From assembly GCF_039545135.1 (NCBI RefSeq), contig NZ_BAABRU010000021.1, positions 27,622 through 91,621 on the forward strand: a stretch of DNA of 64,000 nt. Reading direction: 5' to 3'. The translations under genes were made by a program, and so were the position numbers. Below are positions 53,639 through 62,874 of this stretch, one piece after another. This stretch comes from Herpetosiphon gulosus (GTDB lineage: Bacteria > Chloroflexota > Chloroflexia > Chloroflexales > Herpetosiphonaceae). The stretch's first letter is position 1, and each line of letters opens with the position of its first letter. Under the pieces are notes generated by a model. The model was given only the letters and a program-made list of their open reading frames with translations. It searched no databases and had not been told where the DNA came from.

Positions 53639-56167
53639 ATGTCTCGGCACTATTACGCCCGAGGGGCGATGTTGTTAGCACTGCTAACGATGATTGGTGG
53701 CCTGTTGACCACCCAGAATGCCAAGCCAACCGCCGCCGCCGCCAGCTGTGTGGTCACCTATCGCATTCCCAACGATTGGGGCAGTGGCTTCCTCGGCGAT
53801 GTTAATATTCAAAATAATGGTGCAGCCATCAGTAGCTGGACGGTTGGCTGGAGTTTTGCTGGCAATCAGCAAATTACCAACCTCTGGAATGGGGTTGTAA
53901 CCCAAACTGGCAATCAAGTAACGGTGCGTAACGCCGGCTGGAACGGCGCAATCGGTAGCGGTGGCGCAGTTAACTTTGGCTTTCAAGGAACCTACAGCGG
54001 TGCTAATGCCATCCCAACTGTCTTTACATTAAATGGTGTGGTTTGTGGTGAAACCAACCCAAATCCAACGGCCACTACCCCACCAACTGCAACTACCCGC
54101 CCAACCAACACTGTGGTTGTGCCAACCAACACGGCTGTGCCGCCAACTAATACAACCGTGCCACCAACCAACACGGCTGTACCGCCAACCGCGACCAACG
54201 GCCCAACGAGCACGCCACGACCAACCAATACGCCAACGGTTGTGCCACCAACCAGCACCCCAACCCAACCAGGCGATGATACCTACGATCAACGCTTCTT
54301 GGAAATGTATGCTGAGTTGAAGAACCCAGCCAATGGCTACTTCAGCCCTGAAGGTGTGCCCTACCACTCAATCGAAACCTTGATTGTCGAAGCCCCGGAT
54401 TATGGCCACGAAACCACTTCTGAAGCCTATAGCTATTGGTTGTGGCTCGAAGCGATGTATGGCGAAGCAACTGGCAACTGGCAACCATTGGCTGATGCTT
54501 GGCGCAACATGGAAATGTACATCATTCCAACTAGCCAAGATCAACCAAGCAGTGGTTCGTACAATGCTAACAGCCCAGCCACCTATGCTGGCGAATGGGA
54601 ATTGCCCAGCCAATATCCATCACAATTGCAAACCAATGTTTCAGTTGGCCAAGATCCAATTGCCGCCGAATTACGCTCGGCTTATGGCACCAGCGATGTC
54701 TATGGCATGCACTGGCTGCTCGACGTTGATAACTGGTATGGCTATGGTCGCCGTGGCGATGGCACCAGCAAACCATCATATATCAACACCTTCCAACGGG
54801 GCGCTCAAGAATCAGTTTGGGAAACCGTGCCCCATCCATCGTGGGAAAGCTTCAATGATGGCGGCCCCTTCGGCTTCTTGAACTTGTTCACTGGCGATGC
54901 TAGCTACGCTCGCCAATGGCGCTACACCAACGCCCCCGATGCCGATGCCCGCGCTGTCCAAGCGATCTACTGGGCAAAAGTATGGGCCGACGAACAAGGT
55001 GGCTCACCAATCGTCAATGGTTTGGTAACCAAGGCCGCCAAGATGGGCGACTACTTGCGCTATGCCTTCTTCGATAAATACTTCAAGCAAATTGGTTGTA
55101 CCTCAACCTCGTGTCCAGCAGGCTCAGGCTACAACAGCGCTCACTATCTGTTGTCGTGGTACTACGCTTGGGGCGGTTCGATTGGCAATGGCGGCGGCTG
55201 GGCATGGCGCATCGGCAGTAGCCACAATCACTTTGGCTATCAAAACCCAATGGCAGCCTGGATTTTGGGCAGCCAACCAGCCTTCAAACCAGCTTCAACC
55301 AATGGCGCTCGCGACTGGAACATCAGTTTGACCCGCCAAATCGAGTTCTACACCTGGTTGCAATCAAGCGAAGGCGCAATTGCTGGCGGTGCTACCAACA
55401 GCTGGAATGGCCGCTACGAAGCAGCCCCAGCCGGAACCAGCACCTTCTACAACATGGCCTACGACGAAAAACCAGTCTATCACGATCCTGCCAGCAACAC
55501 CTGGTTTGGTTTCCAAGCTTGGTCGATGGAACGGGTCGCTGAATATTACTATGCTTCAGGCGATGTCAAAGCCAAAAACGTGCTCGACAAGTGGGTAACT
55601 TGGGCTTTGGTCAACACCACCTTGACCAGCAATGGCAGCTATGAAATTCCCTCAACCTTGGCTTGGACTGGCCAACCAGCTACGTGGAACGCCAGCAACC
55701 CAGCCGCGAACACCAATTTACACGTCACGGTTGTCGATAAGACCCAAGACGTAGGTGTTGCCGCTGCCTATGCCAAGACCTTGATGTACTACAGTGCTGC
55801 TACCAAGCGCTATGGCACGCAACACGTCGCTTCACAAACCATGGCCAAAGAATTGATCGACCGCATGTGGTCAGAGTATCGCGATGATAAGGGGGTTGCT
55901 AACCCAGAAACCCGCCGCGATTACAACCGCTTCGATGATCCTGTATCAGTGCCACAAGGCTGGACTGGCACCATGGCCAATGGTGATCCAATCAACAATT
56001 CATCAACCTTCTTGAGCATTCGCACCAAGTACGAAGATGATCCAGCCTTCCCAGCAGTGCAAGCCTACCTTAATGGTGGCCCTGCGCCAACCTTCACCTA
56101 CCACCGCTTCTGGGCCCAAGCTGATATCGCAATGGCCTACGCCGAATACGATCGCTTGTTCCAGTAA
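53639..56167 (+). CDS. GH48 exocellulase (reducing-end cellobiohydrolase) with N-terminal CBM2
   Basis: The 842-residue protein has a signal peptide (to about residue 33), a CBM2 (about 36-137: [18 protein letters not shown]), a Pro/Thr linker (139-214) and a GH48 domain (216-842) recognised by the sequence running from [20 protein letters not shown] to [22 protein letters not shown]48 enzymes are processive and act with GH9 partners; bacteria with real cellulolytic ability usually have one. AAGGAG lies five bases before the ATG at 53639. The CBM2 is at the opposite end compared with the GH9 and GH8 proteins. Confidence 0.93.
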   Translation: MSRHYYARGAMLLALLTMIGGLLTTQNAKPTAAAASCVVTYRIPNDWGSGFLGDVNIQNNGAAISSWTVGWSFAGNQQITNLWNGVVTQTGNQVTVRNAGWNGAIGSGGAVNFGFQGTYSGANAIPTVFTLNGVVCGETNPNPTATTPPTATTRPTNTVVVPTNTAVPPTNTTVPPTNTAVPPTATNGPTSTPRPTNTPTVVPPTSTPTQPGDDTYDQRFLEMYAELKNPANGYFSPEGVPYHSIETLIVEAPDYGHETTSEAYSYWLWLEAMYGEATGNWQPLADAWRNMEMYIIPTSQDQPSSGSYNANSPATYAGEWELPSQYPSQLQTNVSVGQDPIAAELRSAYGTSDVYGMHWLLDVDNWYGYGRRGDGTSKPSYINTFQRGAQESVWETVPHPSWESFNDGGPFGFLNLFTGDASYARQWRYTNAPDADARAVQAIYWAKVWADEQGGSPIVNGLVTKAAKMGDYLRYAFFDKYFKQIGCTSTSCPAGSGYNSAHYLLSWYYAWGGSIGNGGGWAWRIGSSHNHFGYQNPMAAWILGSQPAFKPASTNGARDWNISLTRQIEFYTWLQSSEGAIAGGATNSWNGRYEAAPAGTSTFYNMAYDEKPVYHDPASNTWFGFQAWSMERVAEYYYASGDVKAKNVLDKWVTWALVNTTLTSNGSYEIPSTLAWTGQPATWNASNPAANTNLHVTVVDKTQDVGVAAAYAKTLMYYSAATKRYGTQHVASQTMAKELIDRMWSEYRDDKGVANPETRRDYNRFDDPVSVPQGWTGTMANGDPINNSSTFLSIRTKYEDDPAFPAVQAYLNGGPAPTFTYHRFWAQADIAMAYAEYDRLFQ

Positions 56168-56175
56168 GCTCTCAC

Positions 56176-56205
56176 GATGCTCGCTAGCGCCGGCTGGCGA
56201 GCATC
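56176..56205 (+). terminator. Hairpin after GH48
   Basis: GATGCTCGC and GCGAGCATC pair perfectly around a 12-base loop just after the stop; no T run, so it may protect the mRNA end rather than terminate. Confidence 0.5.
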
Positions 56206-56269
56206 ACTTAATAAATATTAACTCGGGACTTTTAGGCTATCCATTAAATATCTTAATAAATAGTAGACT

Positions 56270-56305
56270 GAGGGCGGCAGTAATTGATTGCCCGCCCTCT
56301 TTTTT
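56270..56305 (+). terminator. Strong terminator-like hairpin in the GH8 (first copy) leader
   Basis: GAGGGCGG (56270-56277) pairs with CCGCCCTC (56292-56299), followed by TTTTTT. The GGAGG ribosome binding site of the GH8 gene starts 16 bases later, so no promoter can fit between them. Confidence 0.8.
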
Positions 56306-56332
56306 CTCAGTTGTTCTTTTGGAGGTTGTTTG

Positions 56333-58141
56333 ATGTTAAACCATCGCAAAATGTTACTGATGGTGGCGTTACTCACGCTACTGACCGTGCCATGGTGGCA
56401 ATCCAAAGCTGCTCAAGGCAATAGCGTCAGCCCATTATTGTTCCCATACAATCAAGCTTCGGGCATTAGCTACAATGTGACCGATCTCACGCAGGCTTGG
56501 AACGAGTGGAAAAGCAATATGATTACCGCCAATAATGCTGGCGGCGGCAATCGGCTACGGGTGATGGGTGGGGTCGATAGCTCATCGACCGTCTCCGAAG
56601 GCCAAGGTTATGGCATTTTGTTTGCCTCGCTGTTCGATGACCAAACCACCCTCGATGGGTTGTGGTTGTTCACCCGCGATCACCTCGACCCCAACGGTTT
56701 GATGCACTGGCACATTGGCAATCCTGGTCAATTACGCGGCAGTTATGCCGCCACCGATGGCGATGAAGATATTGCCCTCGGTTTGCTCAACGCTTGTATC
56801 AAAGTGCGCAAGGGCGTTTGGCCAAATAGCAGCAATGGTTTAGATTATTGTAGCCTTGCCACCACCATGATCAATAACATTTACACGTATGAAGTTGATC
56901 ACCCAGGTTCATCGCCAGTGGCAGGCTTGCCCAGCAACCCAGGCAACGAATTATTGCCCGGCGATGGCTGGAATTTGGCCCGCGATTATCCTGAAGGCAT
57001 CGTCAATCTCTCGTATTTCTCACCTGGCTATTTCACGGTATTTGGTAAATTCACAGGCAAAACCAGCGAATGGGAAGCCGTCAACACCCGCAATTATGAA
57101 ATTACCAACCTCGCTCAATCACGGCCAGGCAACTGCTCGAAGCTCGTGCCCAACTGGAACCAATATGATGGCGATGCCCAGTTAGTTTCGTGGCAGCCCG
57201 AAGAATATGCCTGGTGGAGCTATGACGCAGCCCGCTTTGCATGGCGCGTTGCCGTCGATAAAGCGTGGTACAACACCGCTAGCTCACGCGAAACCATGAA
57301 CGAAGTTGGTGGTTTCTTCAGCAGCGTGGGCATCGAAAATGTGCAGGCTCGCTATCGAATGAACGGCACATCAGTTGATAATTATCGTGGGGTGTTCTTC
57401 GTCGCCAATGCAGCAGCGGCAATTTGGGCCGCTCCCGCAGCCCAAGCTGTCAATTGTGGCGCTGCTACAGGCACGCTCAAAACTAGCCCGCAACAAGCCT
57501 ATAACATGGTTTTGACGACTAAAGATGCGCCAAATTCGTATTATGTCAATGCTTGGCGTTTGATGAGCATGTTGTTGTTGACTGGCAATTTCCCCAACAT
57601 TTACGAATTGGCCAACGGTGTTACGCCAACCAACACACCTGTGCCAACCAGCGTGCCACCAACCAACACGCCACGGCCAACCAACGTACCACCAACCAGC
57701 ACGCCACGGCCAACCAATACCCCAGTCACAATCACACCAATTTTGACCCCAATTCCAACTCTGACCCCGATTCCAACCACTATTCCGACTAGCGTGCCGC
57801 CAACCAATACCCCGATTGCTGGCGCATGCCAAATCAGCTATAGCATCAGCAACGATTGGGGTAGTGGTTTTACCGCCGATGTCAGCATTCGCAACAACGG
57901 CGCAGCAATCAACAACTGGAATGTGCGCTGGAATTTCGCAGGCAATCAACAAATTAGCAATCTCTGGAATGGAACTGTCAGCCAAACTGGCCAAGCAGTC
58001 AGCGTCAACAATGTAGGCTGGAATGGCTTCATTGGTAGTGGTGGAACTGCCAGCTTTGGTTTCCAAGCCAGCTACAATGGCAGCAACCCCAAACCAACCA
58101 GCCTTACCCTCAATGGCACAGCTTGTAGCGTCGCGCCATAG
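56333..58141 (+). CDS. GH8 endoglucanase with C-terminal CBM2
   Basis: The 602-residue secreted enzyme has a signal peptide (to about residue 27), a GH8 (alpha/alpha)6 domain (34-426) with the general-acid Glu89 (TVSEGQGYG) and the Asp cluster TDGDEDIAL (142-148), a Pro/Thr linker (428-495) with TPRPTN-type repeats, and a CBM2 (498-602: ACQISYSISNDWGSGFTAD). GH8 members cleave beta-1,4-glucan, chitosan or xylan; the neighbours suggest cellulose. GGAGG precedes the ATG at 56333. Confidence 0.9.
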   Translation: MLNHRKMLLMVALLTLLTVPWWQSKAAQGNSVSPLLFPYNQASGISYNVTDLTQAWNEWKSNMITANNAGGGNRLRVMGGVDSSSTVSEGQGYGILFASLFDDQTTLDGLWLFTRDHLDPNGLMHWHIGNPGQLRGSYAATDGDEDIALGLLNACIKVRKGVWPNSSNGLDYCSLATTMINNIYTYEVDHPGSSPVAGLPSNPGNELLPGDGWNLARDYPEGIVNLSYFSPGYFTVFGKFTGKTSEWEAVNTRNYEITNLAQSRPGNCSKLVPNWNQYDGDAQLVSWQPEEYAWWSYDAARFAWRVAVDKAWYNTASSRETMNEVGGFFSSVGIENVQARYRMNGTSVDNYRGVFFVANAAAAIWAAPAAQAVNCGAATGTLKTSPQQAYNMVLTTKDAPNSYYVNAWRLMSMLLLTGNFPNIYELANGVTPTNTPVPTSVPPTNTPRPTNVPPTSTPRPTNTPVTITPILTPIPTLTPIPTTIPTSVPPTNTPIAGACQISYSISNDWGSGFTADVSIRNNGAAINNWNVRWNFAGNQQISNLWNGTVSQTGQAVSVNNVGWNGFIGSGGTASFGFQASYNGSNPKPTSLTLNGTACSVAP

Positions 58142-58172
58142 GATTGTTGGTATACTAGCCGTTGGTTTATTG

Positions 58173-58205
58173 CAAGGATGCAGGCAAAACTGCATCCTTG
58201 TTTTT
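58173..58205 (+). terminator. Strong terminator-like hairpin in the GH8 (second copy) leader
   Basis: CAAGGATGCAG and CTGCATCCTTG pair perfectly around a six-base loop, followed by TTTTT. TATACT at 58151-58156 upstream could be a -10 element. The AGGAG of the next gene begins seven bases after the T run. Confidence 0.82.
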
Positions 58206-58224
58206 GTGTGTAGGAGCAACCTCG

Positions 58225-59760
58225 ATGAAGCAAGCATTCCACTCACGTTGGCTTATTTTGGTTATTTTAGTTGGCCTCGGCCTTACATTACCCCGTCAGC
58301 AATCGGCTAGCGCCAATCCGCAAGCATTTACCTTTCCCTACAATCAAGCTTCGGGCATTAGCTACAACGTGACCGATCTCACTCAAGCTTGGAATGAATG
58401 GAAAAGCGCTCAAATTACTAGCAACAACGCTGGGGGCGGCGGACGTTTGCGGGTGCTGGGTGGAGTTAGCAATAGCACCACAGTCTCTGAGGGCCAAGGC
58501 TATGGCTTGCTCTTCGCCTCATTATTCGATGATCAAGCAACCTTCGACGGTTTATGGCTATTTACTCGTGATTATTTTACCAGTCGAGGCCTGATGCATT
58601 GGCACATCGGCAATCCAGGCCAAATTAATGGCAGCGGCGCAGCCACCGATGGCGATGAAGATATCGCCATGGGCCTAGTCAATGCCTGTGTCAAAGTACA
58701 ACAGGGAGTTTGGCCCGCTAGCAGCAATGGCCTGAATTATTGCACACTTGCCAGCACCATGATCAACAATATTTATAGCTATGAAGTTGATCATGCTGGC
58801 AGCAACCCACCCGCTGGCTTGCCCAACAATGAAGGCAACGAACTACTGCCAGGTGATTCATGGTCAACCGCGACCGAATATCCTCAAGGTATTGTTAATC
58901 TTTCATATTTCTCGCCTGGCTATAGCACGGTCTTTGGCAAATTTACCAACAAAAATCCTGAATGGGCCGCCGTCAACACCCGCAACTACGCCATCACCAA
59001 CTTGGTGCAAGCCAAAGCAGGCAATTGTTCCAAACTTGTACCCAATTGGAATCAATATGACGGTGATGTGCAATATGTTTCGTGGCAACCAGAAGAATCG
59101 GCTTGGTGGAGCTATGATGCAGCGCGGTTTGCATGGCGCATTGCCATCGACAAGGCGTGGTACAACACCAACAACTCACGCGAAACCATGAACGAAATTG
59201 GTGGTTTTTTCAGCAGCGTGGGCATCGACAACCTGCAAGCACGCTATCGGCTTGACGGCACATCGGTCGATAATTATCGTGGGGTGTTTTTTGTGGCCAA
59301 CGCGGCGGCGGCAATTTGGGCGGCTCCAGCTCCGCAAGCAGTTAATTGTGGTGCGGCAACTGCTAGCCTCAAAACCACGCCGCAACAAGCCTACAACGCT
59401 GTGCTCGCCACTAAAGATACGCCCAACAGCTATTATCCCAATGCTTGGCGCTTGCTGAGCATGTTGCTGCTCACGGGCAATTTCCCCAATTTGTATGAAA
59501 TGGCCCAAAGTGGCAATGGCGGCACTGCCACCCCAACCGCTACGCTAACAATCACTCGCACGCCAACCAATACACCAACTCGTACAGCAACCACAACCCC
59601 AAGCAACACCGCAACCCGTACTCCAACTGGTACGCCTGCCACCATCACGGTCACGCCCAGTCGCACGCCAACCACTGCGCCAACAATCACCCGTACACCA
59701 ACAATTGCGCCCAACTTAAATTTCCGAATGTATCTGCCATTTGCCAAATCGAATAGTTAA
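58225..59760 (+). CDS. GH8 endoglucanase, second copy, without CBM
   Basis: The 511-residue paralogue of the preceding enzyme has a signal peptide (to about 30), a GH8 domain (34-426) aligning without gaps at its start and with Glu89 in the same position, then a Thr-rich tail (about 430-495, RTPTNTPTRTATTTP) in place of a CBM. It ends NLNFRMYLPFAKSNS, a 'YLP' C-terminus like that of the FG-GAP protein. It may be attached to the cell surface while the first copy is free and binds cellulose; this is inference. AGGAG precedes the ATG. Confidence 0.9.
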   Translation: MKQAFHSRWLILVILVGLGLTLPRQQSASANPQAFTFPYNQASGISYNVTDLTQAWNEWKSAQITSNNAGGGGRLRVLGGVSNSTTVSEGQGYGLLFASLFDDQATFDGLWLFTRDYFTSRGLMHWHIGNPGQINGSGAATDGDEDIAMGLVNACVKVQQGVWPASSNGLNYCTLASTMINNIYSYEVDHAGSNPPAGLPNNEGNELLPGDSWSTATEYPQGIVNLSYFSPGYSTVFGKFTNKNPEWAAVNTRNYAITNLVQAKAGNCSKLVPNWNQYDGDVQYVSWQPEESAWWSYDAARFAWRIAIDKAWYNTNNSRETMNEIGGFFSSVGIDNLQARYRLDGTSVDNYRGVFFVANAAAAIWAAPAPQAVNCGAATASLKTTPQQAYNAVLATKDTPNSYYPNAWRLLSMLLLTGNFPNLYEMAQSGNGGTATPTATLTITRTPTNTPTRTATTTPSNTATRTPTGTPATITVTPSRTPTTAPTITRTPTIAPNLNFRMYLPFAKSNS

Positions 59761-59768
59761 ATACAAAA

Positions 59769-59796
59769 CGGCGGCAGTTAGGTGGAACTGCCGCCG
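59769..59796. terminator. Terminator after the cellulase cluster
   Basis: CGGCGGCAGTT and AACTGCCGCCG pair perfectly around a six-base loop between convergent genes. Confidence 0.85.
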
Positions 59797-59812
59797 CTCT
59801 TCGAACTACGAA

Positions 59813-60238
59813 TTAGGCAAGTTTGGGTTTGCGGGCTACAAAGACAATACTCGTAACAAATAGCACTAGGCTAACTCCTAAGAGTAACCAAAAACCTAAA
59901 CCAGGGATAACTTCGCGTTCTTCTGATAAACCAGCCGTCAATAAACCATGGAATGCTGCAATCAGAAAACTAACAATAATACTGAATACTCCAAAAACTT
60001 TTTTACCTGTGAGGCTCAATAGTGCGAATAAACCACCAACTGCCACCGCAGCCGCAATAATCATATACAGTATCTTGCTACTTTCTGGAACAAGCCCTTT
60101 AAGATCGCTGCCAAAGGTTTGAAACACACTGATTGAGAAATCGGTTGTGGTACTTTTCAGATAGGGCAAGAATAAACCAATCAGCATCACCACACCCAAA
60201 ACTGCCATCACAATCGTTGAAATCCGTCGATTAGCCAT
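59813..60238 (-). CDS. Small membrane protein, 141 residues
   Basis: I do not recognise the family. Four hydrophobic segments are visible (about 8-25, 54-74, 79-98, 115-135) with short polar loops; the N-terminus is basic (MANRRIST). GGAGG lies before the ATG at 60238, which I prefer to the upstream ATG at 60292. It stands alone between the cellulase genes and murJ. Confidence 0.62.
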   Translation of the reverse strand: MANRRISTIVMAVLGVVMLIGLFLPYLKSTTTDFSISVFQTFGSDLKGLVPESSKILYMIIAAAVAVGGLFALLSLTGKKVFGVFSIIVSFLIAAFHGLLTAGLSEEREVIPGLGFWLLLGVSLVLFVTSIVFVARKPKLA

Positions 60239-60350
60239 GATTACGTTCCTCCATACATATTTATCTGTTGATGTAGGCACTATAATTGGCAAATGTGTCA
60301 GTTTCTGTCACCGATTGAGCAATTAGGGTGTGAATTAGGTCACAGCTAAT

Positions 60351-62192
60351 TTAGCGCCGTTTCAAACGACCCAAAATTCGTTGTTGCCAAACTGCGGCTT
60401 CGGGCGCACCCAAAGCACTTGAGCAGGCAAAATAAACTGCAATTGCCAGCAAGCCATTGAAAACCAACGAGCCAAGCAAACCCCATAAACTCTGAGCTTG
60501 TGGCGCAATCTGGAGCCATGTTGCCAGATCGAATAGCTGTAATTGCCAGCCTAAGCCCACGCATGCCAACATAGCTAGTGCCAAGCCCAACCAAATTGGC
60601 ACTTGACCAGCCTGCGGCCAGCGCTGCCGCCCCCAACGCCGCCAAGTATAATCCAGCCCAAGCAGGCCAGCAATCAGCAAGGCATAGACTGGTGCTTGCA
60701 ATACCAACACCATCGCCAACGAACTCACCAAGGTAATCAGCAAAGAGCGGCGCAATTGACCAGTCGCATCAAGATTGCCATTGCGTCGCCGCCACATCAT
60801 CAGCAACAGCAGTAATTCGAGGTTATTGGTAATGCTAAATGCGCCCGCTAAGCCAATATGGCTGGTGCTATACTGGCTTAGTAGCCAGCACAAGCCGATA
60901 TTCAACGCCACGGTCACCACCCCAATCACCACTGGGATCGTGGTTTCTTGGCGGGCATAAAAGCCACGAATCAGAATTTCGGCGACTCCAAAGGCGGGCA
61001 AGGCGGTAGCATACATGATCAAGGCCTGCACCACCCACAAGGTCGATTGGCTATCGAAGTTGCCGCGTTGGAAGAGCACTTGCACAATCGGCGTGGCTAG
61101 CATCATCAAGCCAGCAGCGGCGGGAATAATCGCCCATAAGACTGTACCCAAGGTGCTACGGGTGGTTTGATTAAAGCCCTCGTGATCGCCAGCAGCATCC
61201 AAGCGGCTGAGTTGCGGAAACATGACCGTAGCCAAACTGAGGGCAAAAATTCCATGCGGCAGTAACATTAAGGTCAGGGCATTGCTCAAAGCCGTGGCAC
61301 GGCCATCGCCAAACAATTTAGCAAAGCTAAAAATCGCAATGGTGTTGATTTGCATCGCCGCTTGGCCAAACACCCGTGGCCCCATCAACAGGCCAATGCG
61401 GCGCAAGGCGGCATCGCGCCAGTTGAACAACACCCGATAGCGAAAGCCTGAGCGATAAAGCACAGGCAATTGACAAACTAAATAAAGCAACGCCCCCAAC
61501 ACCACGCCCCACGCCGCTCCTTCAATTGAAACCAGCTGCCCATTATGCTCAACCACGCTAATCGGGTGCTGTACCCAGCCAAAGCGTACCAACAACGGCC
61601 CGATCAGCACAATTCCAGCAATAATCGCCACGTTATAAATCACCGGAACCAGAGCTGGCAGCGTGAAATGATCAAGCGCATTCAGCGTTGCCATGGCCAA
61701 ACCACCCAAACCGAGCAACAGCGGCGAGAGCATAAACAAGCGCACCAAATAAATTGCCAAGCCCAGTTGTTCGGGCGTATAGGTTGGGTTGAGCCAACGC
61801 AGCAAGGGGTCAGCCAGCAGCAAAATTGCCAACGATACAACACTCAGCACGGTTAATGCAGCGTTGATCACCAAATTCGCCACTTGCCAAGCGCGTTCAT
61901 GAGTTTCTTTGGTATAAGCTTCGATAAAAATTGGAATAAAGGCCGTGCCCAAGGCTCCACCAATAATCACCAAATATAACAAATCGGGAATTTGAAAGGC
62001 TGTGGTATAGATATCGCTAACAATATTTGTGCCAAAATAGCTTGATAAGACCGTTTGACGCACAATGCCAATTACGCGGCTCAATAAATAGCCCAACATC
62101 ACAATTGCGCTATTCAACAGGGCACTCATCGAGCGTTTACGGAATGGGCTGGGGGTTGGCGCGGGAGTCGTCGATAAGGACTCGTTGCTCAT
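60351..62192 (-). CDS. murJ: Lipid II flippase MurJ
   Basis: The 613-residue polytopic protein has the MviN/MurJ pattern: LLSRVIGIVRQTVLSSYFG at the N-terminus, then FQIPDLLYLVIIGGALGTAF and later FQRGNFDSQSTLWVVQALI with FGVAEILIRGFYARQETTIP. MurJ flips the peptidoglycan precursor lipid II across the membrane. At about 100 residues beyond the E. coli protein it is long; the extension is at the C-terminal end (after residue about 480) with extra helices. Start at 62192 has a weak AGAAAGAA site; the frame is open to 62231. It is divergent from rpsT. Confidence 0.9.
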   Translation of the reverse strand: MSNESLSTTPAPTPSPFRKRSMSALLNSAIVMLGYLLSRVIGIVRQTVLSSYFGTNIVSDIYTTAFQIPDLLYLVIIGGALGTAFIPIFIEAYTKETHERAWQVANLVINAALTVLSVVSLAILLLADPLLRWLNPTYTPEQLGLAIYLVRLFMLSPLLLGLGGLAMATLNALDHFTLPALVPVIYNVAIIAGIVLIGPLLVRFGWVQHPISVVEHNGQLVSIEGAAWGVVLGALLYLVCQLPVLYRSGFRYRVLFNWRDAALRRIGLLMGPRVFGQAAMQINTIAIFSFAKLFGDGRATALSNALTLMLLPHGIFALSLATVMFPQLSRLDAAGDHEGFNQTTRSTLGTVLWAIIPAAAGLMMLATPIVQVLFQRGNFDSQSTLWVVQALIMYATALPAFGVAEILIRGFYARQETTIPVVIGVVTVALNIGLCWLLSQYSTSHIGLAGAFSITNNLELLLLLMMWRRRNGNLDATGQLRRSLLITLVSSLAMVLVLQAPVYALLIAGLLGLDYTWRRWGRQRWPQAGQVPIWLGLALAMLACVGLGWQLQLFDLATWLQIAPQAQSLWGLLGSLVFNGLLAIAVYFACSSALGAPEAAVWQQRILGRLKRR

Positions 62193-62294
62193 TTTGATTC
62201 TTTCTGGTATAATCCATCGTCGCGAAACCAAATTAGCCGCAGGCTGCGTGGCCTCGGCGTTTTCTTATGATACCAAACCTTCGAGGAGGTCACG

Positions 62295-62582
62295 TTGGCT
62301 AATACAGCTTCCGCCCGCAAACGTATTCGGACAAATGCTCGCCGCCATAACCGCAACGTCATGGTGCGCTCAGCACTCAAAACCTTGGTCAAAAAATCAG
62401 CCCAAAGCGTCAATGCCAAAAACGAAGCTAGCAAAGAATCGTTGGCAGCAGCCTTGAAGGCACTTGATCAAGCCGCCGCTAAAGGCATCATTCACAAAAA
62501 CCAAGCTGCCCGCCGTAAATCACGGTTGGTTCGCCGCTTTAACATTGCTAACGGCATCGGCACACGCACCACTGTGCAATAA
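62295..62582 (+). CDS. rpsT: 30S ribosomal protein S20
   Basis: The 95-residue basic protein begins MANTASARKRIRTNARRHNR and ends with RKSRLVRRFNIANGI, matching S20, which binds 16S rRNA. The start codon is TTG at 62295 with GAGGAGG five to six bases before it. S20 is known to use rare start codons in other bacteria as part of autogenous control, so TTG here is in keeping. Confidence 0.92.
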   Translation: MANTASARKRIRTNARRHNRNVMVRSALKTLVKKSAQSVNAKNEASKESLAAALKALDQAAAKGIIHKNQAARRKSRLVRRFNIANGIGTRTTVQ

Positions 62583-62612
62583 GCTGCGCCATTTTTAGCA
62601 ATTCTCTGCAAC

Positions 62613-62637
62613 GAAAGCCCTATTTTGGGCTTTTTTG
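62613..62637 (+). terminator. rpsT terminator
   Basis: AAAGCCC TATTTT GGGCTTTTTT: a short G/C stem with a six-base T run. Confidence 0.85.
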
Positions 62638-62640
62638 CGT

Positions 62641-62874
62641 TAAGCGGATGCGAGGGGTCAGAATTCAGGAGTCCGGCACTCGTTGTCATGGTTAATGAGG
62701 TTGACAACTGCTATGCCCCGAGCCCCTCCTTCCAATGGCATTATGGGACTTAACCCAATGCCGTTCAAATAAGGCCAACAGCTCCTATTCTGCGCAGTCT
62801 CCCCAACCGAAATCCACATGCTCCGTGTCGTGTATGATCGCCTGAGCGTCTTCACGGTGCAAGGAGCCAAACGC
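62641..62874. other. Region between rpsT and the IS4-type transposase
   Basis: It probably contains the left end of the insertion sequence. GTTGTCA (62682-62688) and TGACAAC (62702-62708) form an inverted repeat. Without the right end outside the window the element's border cannot be fixed. A CGAGGGGTCAG word like the intergenic repeats elsewhere lies at 62651-62661. Confidence 0.4.
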
